Below, piece after piece: positions 15,414 to 22,442 of a stretch of DNA of 22,442 bases (position 1 is the first letter of the stretch; each line of letters opens with the position of its first letter). Below the pieces are notes generated by a model that was not told the origin of the DNA, searched no databases, and was given only the letters and a program-made list of their open reading frames with translations. A program made the translations under genes and the position numbers. Source of the DNA: Enterovibrio sp051650965 (GTDB lineage: Bacteria > Pseudomonadota > Gammaproteobacteria > Enterobacterales > Vibrionaceae); NCBI GenBank assembly GCA_051650965.1, contig JBOFRL010000070.1, positions 1-22,442 of the forward strand. Reading direction: 5' to 3'.

Positions 15414-15647
15414 GATGTTCCTCTTGGGGTGATCACCTATTTTTTGCTATGCTAACACGTTGCGCTGCAGAGGAAAAACTTGGGAGCAAGGGCTCTTTTC
15501 GCAAAAGCGAGTGAAATTTGTGGCGTCGCTCTGTTTAAATGAGGCGAATGTTTGGTTAAACTTGCAGTTTTTCACACCATTTTTTATATTACCTTCATAG
15601 TTCAAATCGCTCATAGAGCTCTTGTTTCGTAGAGGCAGACTAACGTT

Positions 15648-15980
15648 ATGACAACGCATGTTGTTGAAATTCGAATTTTGGGAAGACTAATGCGCGTTAA
15701 CTGCCCAGAAGGCCAGCAGCAGGTTTTGCTTCATGCCGCGAAAGAATTTGATAAACGATTGCAACAACTATCTGAAAAGACTAAAGTAACCAATATTGAG
15801 CAGCTAGTGACGATTGCAGCTTTAAACTTAAGCCATGAAATTTATACAGAACGCCAAAAACAGAACGAAAATATCAGGCAAATTGAATGGCGATTGGCAA
15901 AATTAGAAAAGAATATTTCTCAAGCGCTGCTTGATTGCAGTGAGACAAAAGATAAGCAGTACGTCGCTGCACCAGTTTAA
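15648..15980 (+). CDS. zapA: Cell division protein ZapA
   Basis: ZapA binds and crosslinks FtsZ filaments at the division ring. The 110 residues (E. coli 109) show the N-terminal beta-region VVEIRILGRLMRVNCPEGQQ, then the conserved LLHAAKEFDKRL and the long C-terminal coiled coil NIEQLVTIAALNLSHEI onward. The ribosome site (GAGG at about 15630) is weak and distant. zapA directly upstream of ssrS and divergent from ygfB is the standard gammaproteobacterial arrangement. Confidence 0.96.
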   Translation: MTTHVVEIRILGRLMRVNCPEGQQQVLLHAAKEFDKRLQQLSEKTKVTNIEQLVTIAALNLSHEIYTERQKQNENIRQIEWRLAKLEKNISQALLDCSETKDKQYVAAPV

Positions 15981-16158
15981 CCCTAAAGTGTGCGTGCTCG
16001 GGTCAATGTCCGTGAGCCGATAAGCATAGTTAAGGGTGGGTTGTTGATAACTATTGAGCAAGCTTAGCTAGTACTAAGAAGCCTACGGTTTGACGAACCT
16101 GTCCGCCTTGAACCTGAGGGTTCAAGGACAACGATCCTAGCGCCACTTTGGGGTTTCC
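15980..16158 (+). ncRNA. ssrS: 6S RNA
   Basis: 6S RNA mimics an open promoter and binds sigma-70 RNA polymerase in stationary phase. The closing stem is visible: AACCCTAAAGTG at the 5' end pairs, with one G-U, with CACTTTGGGGTT at 16144-16155. Conserved blocks match E. coli 6S RNA, including GTGAGCCGATA near 16010, AGAAGCCTACGG at about 16077 and the hairpin CTTGAACCTGAGGGTTCAAGG around 16110-16130. The 5' end touches the zapA stop codon, so processing from a zapA-ssrS transcript is likely. The ygfA gene follows, as in E. coli. The ends are approximate to a few bases. Confidence 0.93.
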
Positions 16159-16249
16159 TCTTTAAAAAATAAAAAAGTCATCTGACGGCCATAGCTGCCG
16201 TGGATGGCTTTTAATTTTTCATCTGTTCGTGTTCGCTTAGGTCTGCATT

Positions 16250-16852
16250 GTGAATGTGCTAAAAGAAGAAAAAGCGCGGCTGCGCGCCATCTTTCGCCAA
16301 AAACGCCAGCAGCTGACCGCTGATGAGCAGCAGCAGGCGCAGCAACTTTTGCTAGAACGTTTTCGCGTCCACCCTAAAATGCAATCTTCTTCGCATATTG
16401 CGTTGTACATGGCGCAAAACGGCGAAATTGCCACGCACGCGCTGATCCACTATTGCTGGCAGCAGGGCAAGCAAGTTTATTTGCCGGTCGCGCACCCGTT
16501 TGCCGCTGGCGAGCTGCTATTTTTGCGTTACGCGCCGGATACGCCGCTGCAAAAAAGCCGCTGGGGCATGTTGCAGCCCAAGCTCGATGTGCGCGCTGTG
16601 CGCCCCATTTGCCAGTTAGAGCTGCTTGTTTTGCCGCTGGTGGCGTTCGATGCGCAAGGCAATCGACTTGGCATGGGGGGCGGTTTTTATGATCGCACTT
16701 TGGCAAGCCTTAACAATCACAGCCATTTAGCACAGCCTCACTTGCTTGGGGTTGCGCACGACTGTCAGCTGGCGCGCCATTTACCGACCGAGCACTGGGA
16801 TCAGCCGCTGCCGGAAATTCTCACCCCGAGCAAACATTGGCTTTTCTCTTAA
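16250..16852 (+). CDS. ygfA: 5-formyltetrahydrofolate cyclo-ligase family protein YgfA
   Basis: This family converts 5-formyl-THF to 5,10-methenyl-THF using ATP. The 200-residue protein (E. coli YgfA about 182) has the N-terminal basic RLRAIFRQKRQQL segment, a central VYLPVAHP and the signature LVLPLVAFDAQGNRLGMGGGFYDR (ATP/substrate loop). The start is GTG with a TAGG eight bases upstream. It is normally co-transcribed with 6S RNA, and 92 bp separate the two here. Confidence 0.93.
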   Translation: MNVLKEEKARLRAIFRQKRQQLTADEQQQAQQLLLERFRVHPKMQSSSHIALYMAQNGEIATHALIHYCWQQGKQVYLPVAHPFAAGELLFLRYAPDTPLQKSRWGMLQPKLDVRAVRPICQLELLVLPLVAFDAQGNRLGMGGGFYDRTLASLNNHSHLAQPHLLGVAHDCQLARHLPTEHWDQPLPEILTPSKHWLFS

Positions 16853-17148
16853 CATTCCCCATTTTTTGCCCCTATTTTTAAACTTTGTTTTTTGATCGGG
16901 CGGTAATATTTTTTGTAAAAAGCGCTTACTGATTTTTTATAAAAACACACCGCTAATTATTAGCCTGCAAATTTCTACGCTTAAAAAATTATTTCTTAAT
17001 AAAATCATGTGCTTTAAACAAAATTTTCTGCATTGAATTGAGCCTGCGTTAATTTATCGCGTCATAAATATTAACTCGCTTTGAAAAAGCAAAATTTTTT
17101 CAAGTGCGTATAATGGCTTGGTTTATATATAAAAAGAGAAATTAGACC
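16853..17148. other. AT-rich intergenic region before rpiA
   Basis: About 300 bp without a convincing gene. It includes long A/T runs and a TATAAT at 17109-17114 that could be the -10 element of rpiA. No terminator hairpin for ygfA with a T-tract is obvious. I see nothing else in it. Confidence 0.4.
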
Positions 17149-17808
17149 ATGACTCAAGATGAGAAGAAAAAAGCGGCGGCGTGGGCGGCGCTAAAATTTG
17201 TGACCGAAAATAGCATTGTTGGCGTCGGCACGGGCTCTACCGCAAACCATTTTATTGCCGCACTTGGCAGCATAAAAGAGCAGATCAAAGGCGCTGTGGC
17301 AAGCTCGAATGAGTCGGCGAAAGCGTTACAAGCGCTTGGCATTACCGTGTTTGATGCAAATGATGTTACCGAGCTTGAAATTTATGTCGATGGCGCCGAT
17401 GAAATTGATCCGCAGCGGCAGATGATCAAAGGCGGCGGCGCGGCGTTAACGCGCGAAAAAATTGTGGCCGCGCTGGCTAAAAAGTTCATCTGTATCATTG
17501 ATGACAGCAAAAAAGTGCAAGTGCTGGGTAAATTTGCGTTGCCGGTCGAGGTGATCCCGATGGCGCGCTCATACGTGGGGCGCGAGCTGGTCAAACTGGG
17601 CGGCAACCCTTGCTACCGCGAAGGCTGTGTCACCGATAATGGCAACATTATTCTTGATGTGCACGATCTTGAAATTCGCGATGCGAAAGCGCTGGAGACC
17701 AAGATCAATGCGATTGCTGGCGTTGTCACGGTAGGGCTGTTTGCCCATCGCGGCGCAGATGTTGTTTTAGAAGGCACGGCAAACGGCGTAGTCGAAACGC
17801 TGGGCTAA
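17149..17808 (+). CDS. rpiA: Ribose-5-phosphate isomerase A
   Basis: RpiA interconverts ribose-5-phosphate and ribulose-5-phosphate in the pentose phosphate pathway. The 219 residues equal E. coli RpiA. Active-site motifs are VGVGTGSTANHF, VDGADEID (Asp81, Asp84) and KGGGAALTREK (Lys94, Glu103). A TATAAT at 17109-17114, about 35 bp before the ATG, could be the -10 element, but a -35 at proper spacing is not obvious. The 296-bp gap upstream (16853-17148) is AT-rich and holds no gene that I can see. Confidence 0.97.
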   Translation: MTQDEKKKAAAWAALKFVTENSIVGVGTGSTANHFIAALGSIKEQIKGAVASSNESAKALQALGITVFDANDVTELEIYVDGADEIDPQRQMIKGGGAALTREKIVAALAKKFICIIDDSKKVQVLGKFALPVEVIPMARSYVGRELVKLGGNPCYREGCVTDNGNIILDVHDLEIRDAKALETKINAIAGVVTVGLFAHRGADVVLEGTANGVVETLG

Positions 17809-17811
17809 AGG

Positions 17812-17838
17812 AAAGTAGCGCCCGCGCGCTACTTTTTT
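17812..17838. terminator. Bidirectional intrinsic terminator between rpiA and yggE
   Basis: AAAGTAGCGC (17812-17821) pairs with GCGCTACTTT (17826-17835), a 10-bp stem with a CCGC loop and a T run to 17838. The matching A run on the left makes it usable from both sides. It lies four bases after rpiA and eight after the convergent yggE stop. Confidence 0.85.
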
Positions 17839-17845
17839 GTGAACC

Positions 17846-18583
17846 TTATTTGGCTGTAACGGGTGGCTGGTAAACAACCGGCGCCCCGCCAAGGCGAAAG
17901 ACGACGTCAACTTGTTCGCGTATGGTGATGCTGTTATCTTGATAACTTGCTGATTTTGCAGAATAACTGTCTGCAGCCATGCGCAACATGATCGGCTGAG
18001 GTGTGGCGTAGTTGTTGTAGCGAATTTTCCACAACCCAACGACGCTTTGGTTAAAGCCGTGTGCAATTTCATTGGCCTTGTTTATAGCATCCGCAATCGC
18101 TTTGCTGCGCGCTTGTATTTTGAGCGTGTCGTTTTGGCTCGACAACAGATCTATCCCGTTGATCCGATTAATTCCATCTTCTAGCGCGCCATCTAGCACC
18201 TGATTTAGTTTGCTCAGATCACGAACGTTGATTGAAACGGTGCGTGTCGCGTTGTAGCCTTCAAGCTCCGGCTGGCCTTGCTGCGAATAGTTGTATTGAG
18301 GCTGCAGCGACAAGGAGCTGCTTTGAATGTCCTCGCGCGCGATGCCAAGTTTTGCTAGTCGCGCCAGCAGTGACACGACCGCGTCATCGGAGGCTTGCTT
18401 GGCTTTTTGCGCTTTGCTTTTGGTAAGCGAAACTGCAATTTGCACTAAAGCCATATCGGGCGTGGTGGTGATTTCGCCAACGCCAGAGGTCTCAAGGTGT
18501 GGCATCGGTACGCTAGCAAAGCTCACAGCCGGCAGTAGCGCCGCGTGGATGCCAAGAAACGCGGCAAGCAGTGATTTTTTCAT
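17846..18583 (-). CDS. yggE: Periplasmic SIMPL-domain protein, YggE-like
   Basis: A 245-residue protein (E. coli YggE 246) beginning with a clear signal peptide, MKKSLLAAFLGIHAALLPAVSFA, cleaved probably after residue 23. The SIMPL/DUF541 domain covers about 30-240, with GVGEITTTPDMALVQIAVSL, a central YNATRTVSINVRDL and the C-terminal ITIREQVDVVFRL. YggE has been linked to lowering oxidative stress in E. coli; the molecular function is unknown. The AGGAGA ribosome site is strong. The gene converges on rpiA, whereas E. coli has it in a different neighbourhood nearby. Confidence 0.9.
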   Translation of the reverse strand: MKKSLLAAFLGIHAALLPAVSFASVPMPHLETSGVGEITTTPDMALVQIAVSLTKSKAQKAKQASDDAVVSLLARLAKLGIAREDIQSSSLSLQPQYNYSQQGQPELEGYNATRTVSINVRDLSKLNQVLDGALEDGINRINGIDLLSSQNDTLKIQARSKAIADAINKANEIAHGFNQSVVGLWKIRYNNYATPQPIMLRMAADSYSAKSASYQDNSITIREQVDVVFRLGGAPVVYQPPVTAK

Positions 18584-18854
18584 ACTGGATCTCCTAGTTG
18601 AGTAGCATGTAGTGTTATGACTATAAAAATCAAATAATTATCCTCTAAAACACTCGCTACAGCGTAAAACATAAAAGATTTTTATAGATAGAAAGCAACT
18701 TTTATAGCAGGAAGAGTGACAAAAAAAAGGCAACATTAACAGAAAGATATGCGAGCACACGGCTTAAATGTTTTTGCTGCAACCTAGTGTAAGTAAAGCG
18801 CCACAGCCAGATAGGATCGTGGTAAATTGATTTTGAGCTTGGGAGGAGAATATC

Positions 18855-19127
18855 ATGCGCTTGTTTTCATTGGTACTATTTGGGTTGATTGTGCTTTTGC
18901 AATACCAACTCTGGTGGGGGAAAAATGGCATCAATGATTATCTTAAGATCCAGCAAGATACACAAACAGTCAAAATGAGTAGCGAAAAATCATACCAACG
19001 CAATCAAGAAATGTATGCTGAAATTCGCGACTTAAAAGCGGGGCTTGAAGCCATCGAAGAGCGCGCGCGCAATGAGCTTGGCATGATCAAACCTAAGGAA
19101 AGTTTTTTTCGGATAGTTAATGAATAA
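18855..19127 (+). CDS. ftsB: Cell division protein FtsB
   Basis: FtsB is a small bitopic inner-membrane protein that forms the FtsQ-FtsB-FtsL complex of the divisome. The 90 residues (E. coli 103) begin with a transmembrane helix LFSLVLFGLIVLLQYQLWWG and the conserved NGINDY, followed by a coiled coil (about 30-66) and the terminal RARNELGMIKPKESFFRIV. A strong GGAGGAG site precedes the ATG. It overlaps ispD by 8 bp. The 270-bp gap upstream contains no gene and should carry divergent promoters for yggE and ftsB. Confidence 0.95.
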   Translation: MRLFSLVLFGLIVLLQYQLWWGKNGINDYLKIQQDTQTVKMSSEKSYQRNQEMYAEIRDLKAGLEAIEERARNELGMIKPKESFFRIVNE

Positions 19128-20373
19128 TATGGTAAACAATAAAGGATCTGGCGCCGATCTGCGGCAAATAACAGCGATTGTGCCAGCGGCGGGCGTTGGC
19201 GCTCGAATGCCAAGTTACTGCCCGAAACAGTATCGGCTGCTTGATGAAAAAACGGTGTTAGAACATACCGTTAATATGCTCTGCGCCCATCCGCAGGTTA
19301 CAGAAGTTGTGGTGGCGATAAGTCGTGATGACGGCTATTTCGCGCGCACTTCGTTGGCGCACAAGGCTCACGTTCGCACGGTGGTGGGCGGCAGCACGCG
19401 CGCCGAGTCGGTTTTAGCGGCTCTTGTCACCGCAACGACGCCATGGGTGATGGTGCACGACGCCGCGCGCCCCTGCGTAACGCACGCCGATATCGACAAA
19501 TTGATCGCCTGCGCGCAGGCGCATCCGCACGATGGCGCAATTTTGGCGGTGCTGGCGAAAGATACGATGAAACAGGCGCAAAGCGGCGCTGATGCGATTG
19601 CGACCACCATTGATCGCAGCCTCTTGTGGCACGCGCTGACGCCGCAGATGTTTATGCGCGAAACGCTGCTGGAAGCTTTGTTGCACGCACAGGCGCAGCA
19701 GCTGCAGGTCACCGATGAGGCAAGCGCCCTTGAACTGCGCGGCATTTTCCCCAAACTTGTTGCGGGAAGCTGTGAAAATATCAAGATCACCGTAGAAGAA
19801 GATCTTGATCTGGCTAAATTTTTCTTGAAAAAGCGTGGGCTGCTTGATGAGCTTGCGCATGACCATCAGCAAGCAGATCTGGAGAAAAATATGTTTCGCA
19901 TTGGCCACGGTTTTGACGTTCACAAGTTTGCAGGCTCTGGTCCTATCACGCTTGGCGGCGTGAAAATTAGCTACGAGCAGGGGCTGCTTGCACACTCTGA
20001 CGGCGACGTCGCGCTGCATGCGATTTGCGACGCGCTGCTTGGCGCGCTTGGGCTTGGCGATATTGGCCACCATTTTCCGGACAACGACCCCACCTTTAAA
20101 GGGATCGACAGTCGCCATTTGCTGCGCGATGTTTACAACAAGGTCTGCCAGCAAGGTTATCAGCTGGGCAATTTGGATGTCACAATCATTGCCCAAGCGC
20201 CGAAAATGGCGCCGCATATTACGGCGATGCGCGAGGTTATCGCCGCCGATCTAAATAGTGAAATCGGGCGCATCAACGTCAAAGCGACAACGACCGAGCA
20301 GCTTGGTTTTACCGGACGTAAAGAAGGTATTGCCTGCGAAGCGGTGGTTTTGCTGCAAAAGCGCAGCAGTTAG
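19120..20373 (+). CDS. ispDF: IspD-IspF fusion: MEP cytidylyltransferase / MECDP synthase
   Basis: One open frame of 417 residues joins two steps of the MEP isoprenoid pathway. Residues about 16-245 are IspD (4-diphosphocytidyl-2-C-methylerythritol synthase), with PAAGVGARM (22-30), CPKQY (Lys36), HDAARPC and NIKITVEEDLDLA. Residues 258-417 are IspF (2-C-methylerythritol 2,4-cyclodiphosphate synthase), with GFDVHKF (Asp266, His268), AHSDGDV, FPDNDP and TTTEQLGF. No stop codon separates them. IspF still has its own ATG at 19891 with a GGAG at 19881-19884, so free IspF may also be made. In most gammaproteobacteria they are two adjacent genes; the fusion is known from alpha- and epsilonproteobacteria, where an IspE partner completes the set. 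Confidence 0.93.
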   Translation: MNNMVNNKGSGADLRQITAIVPAAGVGARMPSYCPKQYRLLDEKTVLEHTVNMLCAHPQVTEVVVAISRDDGYFARTSLAHKAHVRTVVGGSTRAESVLAALVTATTPWVMVHDAARPCVTHADIDKLIACAQAHPHDGAILAVLAKDTMKQAQSGADAIATTIDRSLLWHALTPQMFMRETLLEALLHAQAQQLQVTDEASALELRGIFPKLVAGSCENIKITVEEDLDLAKFFLKKRGLLDELAHDHQQADLEKNMFRIGHGFDVHKFAGSGPITLGGVKISYEQGLLAHSDGDVALHAICDALLGALGLGDIGHHFPDNDPTFKGIDSRHLLRDVYNKVCQQGYQLGNLDVTIIAQAPKMAPHITAMREVIAADLNSEIGRINVKATTTEQLGFTGRKEGIACEAVVLLQKRSS

Positions 20374-20425
20374 TCAGGCAATTTTAATGGGTATAAATGA
20401 AAAAGGTGCGTTAATTGTGGATGTA

Positions 20426-21472
20426 ATGAGTGAGTTGTCTTATCTGCATGGAGAGCCTGCTGTTTTTGGTAAAATTAAAGCGCAACCTGATCATTTTTGG
20501 GTGAATGAAGTTTTAAGTTTTACCCCAAGCGGTAGTGGAGAGCACTTTTTGGTGCGTTTGTGTAAAGAGGGTGAAAACACGGTTTTTATCGCCAATGAGC
20601 TGGCTAAAGCATGCGGCGTTGCGTCGTCGTGCGTGAGCTGGGCGGGGCTAAAAGATCGCCATGCGGTAACGCAGCAGTGGTTTGGTGTCCATTTGCCAGG
20701 CAAGCCCGATCCGGATTTGAGCGAATTTTTGGCGAATAACCCCGGCGTAAAAGCAGTGCTTGAGACTGCGCGTCATCATCAAAAATTGCGTCCTGGCGAC
20801 GCGTCGGCCAATGAGTTTCGCCTTGTTTTGAGTGACATTCAAGGCGACCAAGCGCTGCTTGAGGCGCGGCTGCAGGCGATTTTACAACAAGGCGTGCCGA
20901 ACTATTTTGGCGAGCAACGTTTTGGCAAAAAAGGCAACAATATCAAAGCGGCACGTGACTGGGGGCTTGAAAAGCTGCGCGTGCGCGACAGAACCAAACG
21001 CAGTTTTTATCTCTCTGCCGCGCGCTCTTATCTTTTTAACCAAATTGTGAGTCAGCGCATAGTCAGCGGCTACCACGATCGTGCGCAAAGTGGCGATATT
21101 TTTATTATGCCCGATGGAACTTGGCAATGGGCCGACGATGAAGCGAGCGCGCAGACGCTCCAAGCGCAAGGCGGCAAATTGTCTGGGCCGTTGACTGGCG
21201 ATAATGCGCTGCCAACGCGCGCGCAGGCGCAAGCTTTTGAGCAGCAAATGGTTGAGCAAGAGCCGGCGCTGCTTGCGGTGATCAAAGCCAATCGCATGCA
21301 ACATGATCGCAGGGCGCTGCTGCTGTTTGCCCAGCAGATGCGCTGGCAGTGGCTGCAAGACGGTGCCTCTTTGCAATGCGTTTTAGAATTTACTCTGCCA
21401 AGTGGCGCGTTCGCGACGGCTGTCGTGAGAGAACTGATCAAGGAGCATAATGATGCACATTCTGTTGTGTAA
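20426..21472 (+). CDS. truD: tRNA pseudouridine-13 synthase TruD
   Basis: TruD makes pseudouridine 13 in tRNA-Glu. I use the ATG at 20426 (348 residues; E. coli 349), which aligns with the family start before the YLHGEPAVFG motif. The frame is open further upstream and another ATG lies at 20387, but neither has a better ribosome site. Motifs are AGLKDRHAVTQQW with the catalytic Asp, the GVPNYFGEQRFG block, RSFYLSAARSYLFNQIV and C-terminal FTLPSGAFATAVVREL. The last 20 bp overlap surE. Confidence 0.94.
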   Translation: MSELSYLHGEPAVFGKIKAQPDHFWVNEVLSFTPSGSGEHFLVRLCKEGENTVFIANELAKACGVASSCVSWAGLKDRHAVTQQWFGVHLPGKPDPDLSEFLANNPGVKAVLETARHHQKLRPGDASANEFRLVLSDIQGDQALLEARLQAILQQGVPNYFGEQRFGKKGNNIKAARDWGLEKLRVRDRTKRSFYLSAARSYLFNQIVSQRIVSGYHDRAQSGDIFIMPDGTWQWADDEASAQTLQAQGGKLSGPLTGDNALPTRAQAQAFEQQMVEQEPALLAVIKANRMQHDRRALLLFAQQMRWQWLQDGASLQCVLEFTLPSGAFATAVVRELIKEHNDAHSVV

Positions 21473-22196
21473 TGACGATGGCATTTTTGCCGAAGGACTG
21501 GCGACGCTAAAAGCGGCGCTGTGCGATTTAGCGCAGATCACCGTGGTGGCGCCTGATCGCAACCGCTCAGGGGCGTCGAACTCTTTGACGCTCGAGCAGC
21601 CGCTGCGCATGCGCAAAGTGGCCGATGAGCAGTACGCCGTGCTTGGCACGCCGACCGATTGCATGCACATGGCGGTCAACTGCGTGCTAGACAAGCGCGC
21701 GGATCTTGTGATTTCGGGGATCAACCACGGCGCAAATTTGGGCGATGACGTTTTGTATTCGGGCACTGTCGCGGCGGCAACGGAAGGCTGCCTGCTTGGC
21801 ATGCCGGCGATTGCGGTCTCTTTGTGCGGCTCAAAAAACTTTGTCACTGCGGCGCAAGTGGTGCGTGAGCTTGTGCTCAAGCATCAGCAAAATCCGCTGC
21901 CGCAAGGACGCATTTTGAATGTCAACGTGCCTGACTGTGCGCCGAGCGAGCTGCGCGGCTGGCAAGTGACGCGCCTTGGCGCGCGGCATCGCGCCGAGAC
22001 GATGATCAAAGAGCAAGATCCGCGTGGCTCGACCATCTACTGGATTGGTCCACCGGCAGAAACGCAAGACGCGGGCAAAGGTACAGATTTTTATGCGATT
22101 GAGCAGCAGTTTGTTTCACTGACGCCGCTACAGGTTGATTTGACTGCGCACGACACTTTGACTGCGCTAAACAACTGGGTTTCATCCGCAAGTTAA
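21453..22196 (+). CDS. surE: 5'/3'-nucleotidase SurE
   Basis: SurE is a metal-dependent nucleotidase and exopolyphosphatase acting on nucleoside monophosphates. There are two adjacent ATGs (21450, 21453); I choose the second, seven bases after AGGAG (21441-21445), giving 247 residues (E. coli 253). The metal site NDDG (Asp-Asp near residues 7-8), APDRNRSGASNSLTLEQP (Ser about 40), GTPTDCMHMAV and SGINHGANLGDDVLYSGTVAAA are all present. In E. coli surE is followed by pcm, nlpD and rpoS; here a terminator and an IS630 element follow instead. Confidence 0.95.
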   Translation: MHILLCNDDGIFAEGLATLKAALCDLAQITVVAPDRNRSGASNSLTLEQPLRMRKVADEQYAVLGTPTDCMHMAVNCVLDKRADLVISGINHGANLGDDVLYSGTVAAATEGCLLGMPAIAVSLCGSKNFVTAAQVVRELVLKHQQNPLPQGRILNVNVPDCAPSELRGWQVTRLGARHRAETMIKEQDPRGSTIYWIGPPAETQDAGKGTDFYAIEQQFVSLTPLQVDLTAHDTLTALNNWVSSAS

Positions 22197-22244
22197 GCGT
22201 AGCGGCGTGAACGAAACAGTTCACCTTTAAAAAACAGCCAATTG

Positions 22245-22272
22245 AAAGCGCGCCTTGAGCGCGCTTTGTTTA
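22245..22272 (+). terminator. Intrinsic terminator after surE
   Basis: AAAGCGCGC (22245-22253) pairs exactly with GCGCGCTTT (22259-22267), leaving a CTTGA loop, followed by GTTTATT. The poly-T tract is interrupted by G and A, so strength is uncertain. A weaker 6-bp hairpin (22207-22212 with 22219-22224) lies just before it. It should end the ftsB-surE transcript. Confidence 0.7.
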
Positions 22273-22366
22273 TTGGTGCGCCATTTTTCATTTAAGTTTT
22301 TCTATCTATACCCATGAGCATTGAAGGTGCTTGATTTTTAATAACTTTGATATCACACTGCGCGCC

Positions 22367-22442
22367 ATGAAAATTATTCTCACTCCAGAACAAAAGCAGC
22401 AGCTAGAAGTGATGCACGACACAACCCGCGATGGTCGAGTGC
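22367..22442 (+). CDS. IS630-family transposase, first 25 codons
   Basis: The frame from the ATG at 22367 reads MKIILTPEQKQQLEVMHDTT and then RDGRV up to the window end. This is the N-terminal start of the IS630/Tc1-mariner transposases typical of enterobacterial genomes, leading into a helix-turn-helix that is cut off here. Only about 75 bp are visible, so the rest of the gene, its intactness and the right end of the element cannot be judged. The left terminal repeat should lie between the surE terminator and 22366; I cannot define it. Confidence 0.75.
   Translation, partial: MKIILTPEQKQQLEVMHDTTRDGRV

Noticed and set aside
20258..20425. Upstream extension of truD overlapping ispF
   Set aside because: The extra residues are an out-of-frame reading of the conserved IspF C-terminus and do not align with TruD.
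1..22442. CRISPR arrays, tRNA or rRNA genes, prophage or att sites
   Set aside because: No spaced direct repeats, no tRNA-like cloverleaf and no rRNA or phage structural sequence were seen; 6S RNA is the only RNA gene supported.

Overview
The window is a chromosomal segment of a gammaproteobacterium. It holds a complete isc iron-sulfur operon in the order iscR-iscS-iscU-iscA-hscB-hscA-fdx-iscX, followed by pepB and ndk. It also holds a zapA/6S RNA/ygfA block next to ubiH, ubiI and ygfB, and an ftsB-ispD-ispF-truD-surE block. These are the neighbourhoods known from the enterobacterial/pasteurellal/vibrio/aeromonad side of the class. A TyrA homologue with an AroQ-type chorismate mutase fused to a prephenate dehydrogenase region points to the same clade. 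Protein sequences diverge clearly from E. coli, so I do not name a genus. Two insertion sequences at the edges, a truncated trmJ, a decayed tyrA and a missing pepP suggest a lineage undergoing gene decay, possibly host-associated (inference).

Layout. At 1-138 is the 3' end of a Tn5/IS50-like IS4-family element, inserted into trmJ, of which only the last ~50 codons remain (139-298). At 354-378 is an IscR type-1 operator. The isc operon runs from 417 to 5909, then pepB (6000-7304) and ndk (7365-7817), closed by a clear intrinsic terminator. From 7974 to 11084 lie two minus-strand genes of unrecognised family. Each has a long Pro-rich, low-complexity N-terminal part and a helical C-terminal domain. 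The domain is present twice in the first protein and once in the second. The second gene appears frameshifted. They are separated and flanked by AT-rich non-coding DNA (9543-9948 and 11085-11557). This is the accessory island of the window and the best candidate for something undescribed.

From 11558 to 15413 a minus-strand cluster (transcribed ygfB-ubiH-ubiI-tyrA') combines two FAD monooxygenases of ubiquinone synthesis with a degenerate, truncated TyrA whose chorismate mutase domain looks intact but whose dehydrogenase active site is lost. Divergent from it are zapA, the 6S RNA gene ssrS and ygfA (15648-16852). rpiA (17149-17808) and a convergent yggE-type periplasmic protein share a terminator. 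ftsB, a genuine in-frame ispD-ispF fusion, truD and surE (18855-22196) follow as a tightly packed operon. A terminator and the first codons of an IS630-family transposase (22367 onward) end the window.

Functionally the core genes are housekeeping: Fe-S assembly, peptide turnover, nucleotide balance, ubiquinone, division (ZapA, FtsB), isoprenoid precursors, tRNA pseudouridine and nucleotide phosphatase. The unusual items are the paralogous Pro-rich gene pair, the decayed tyrA, the ispDF fusion and the IS boundaries.
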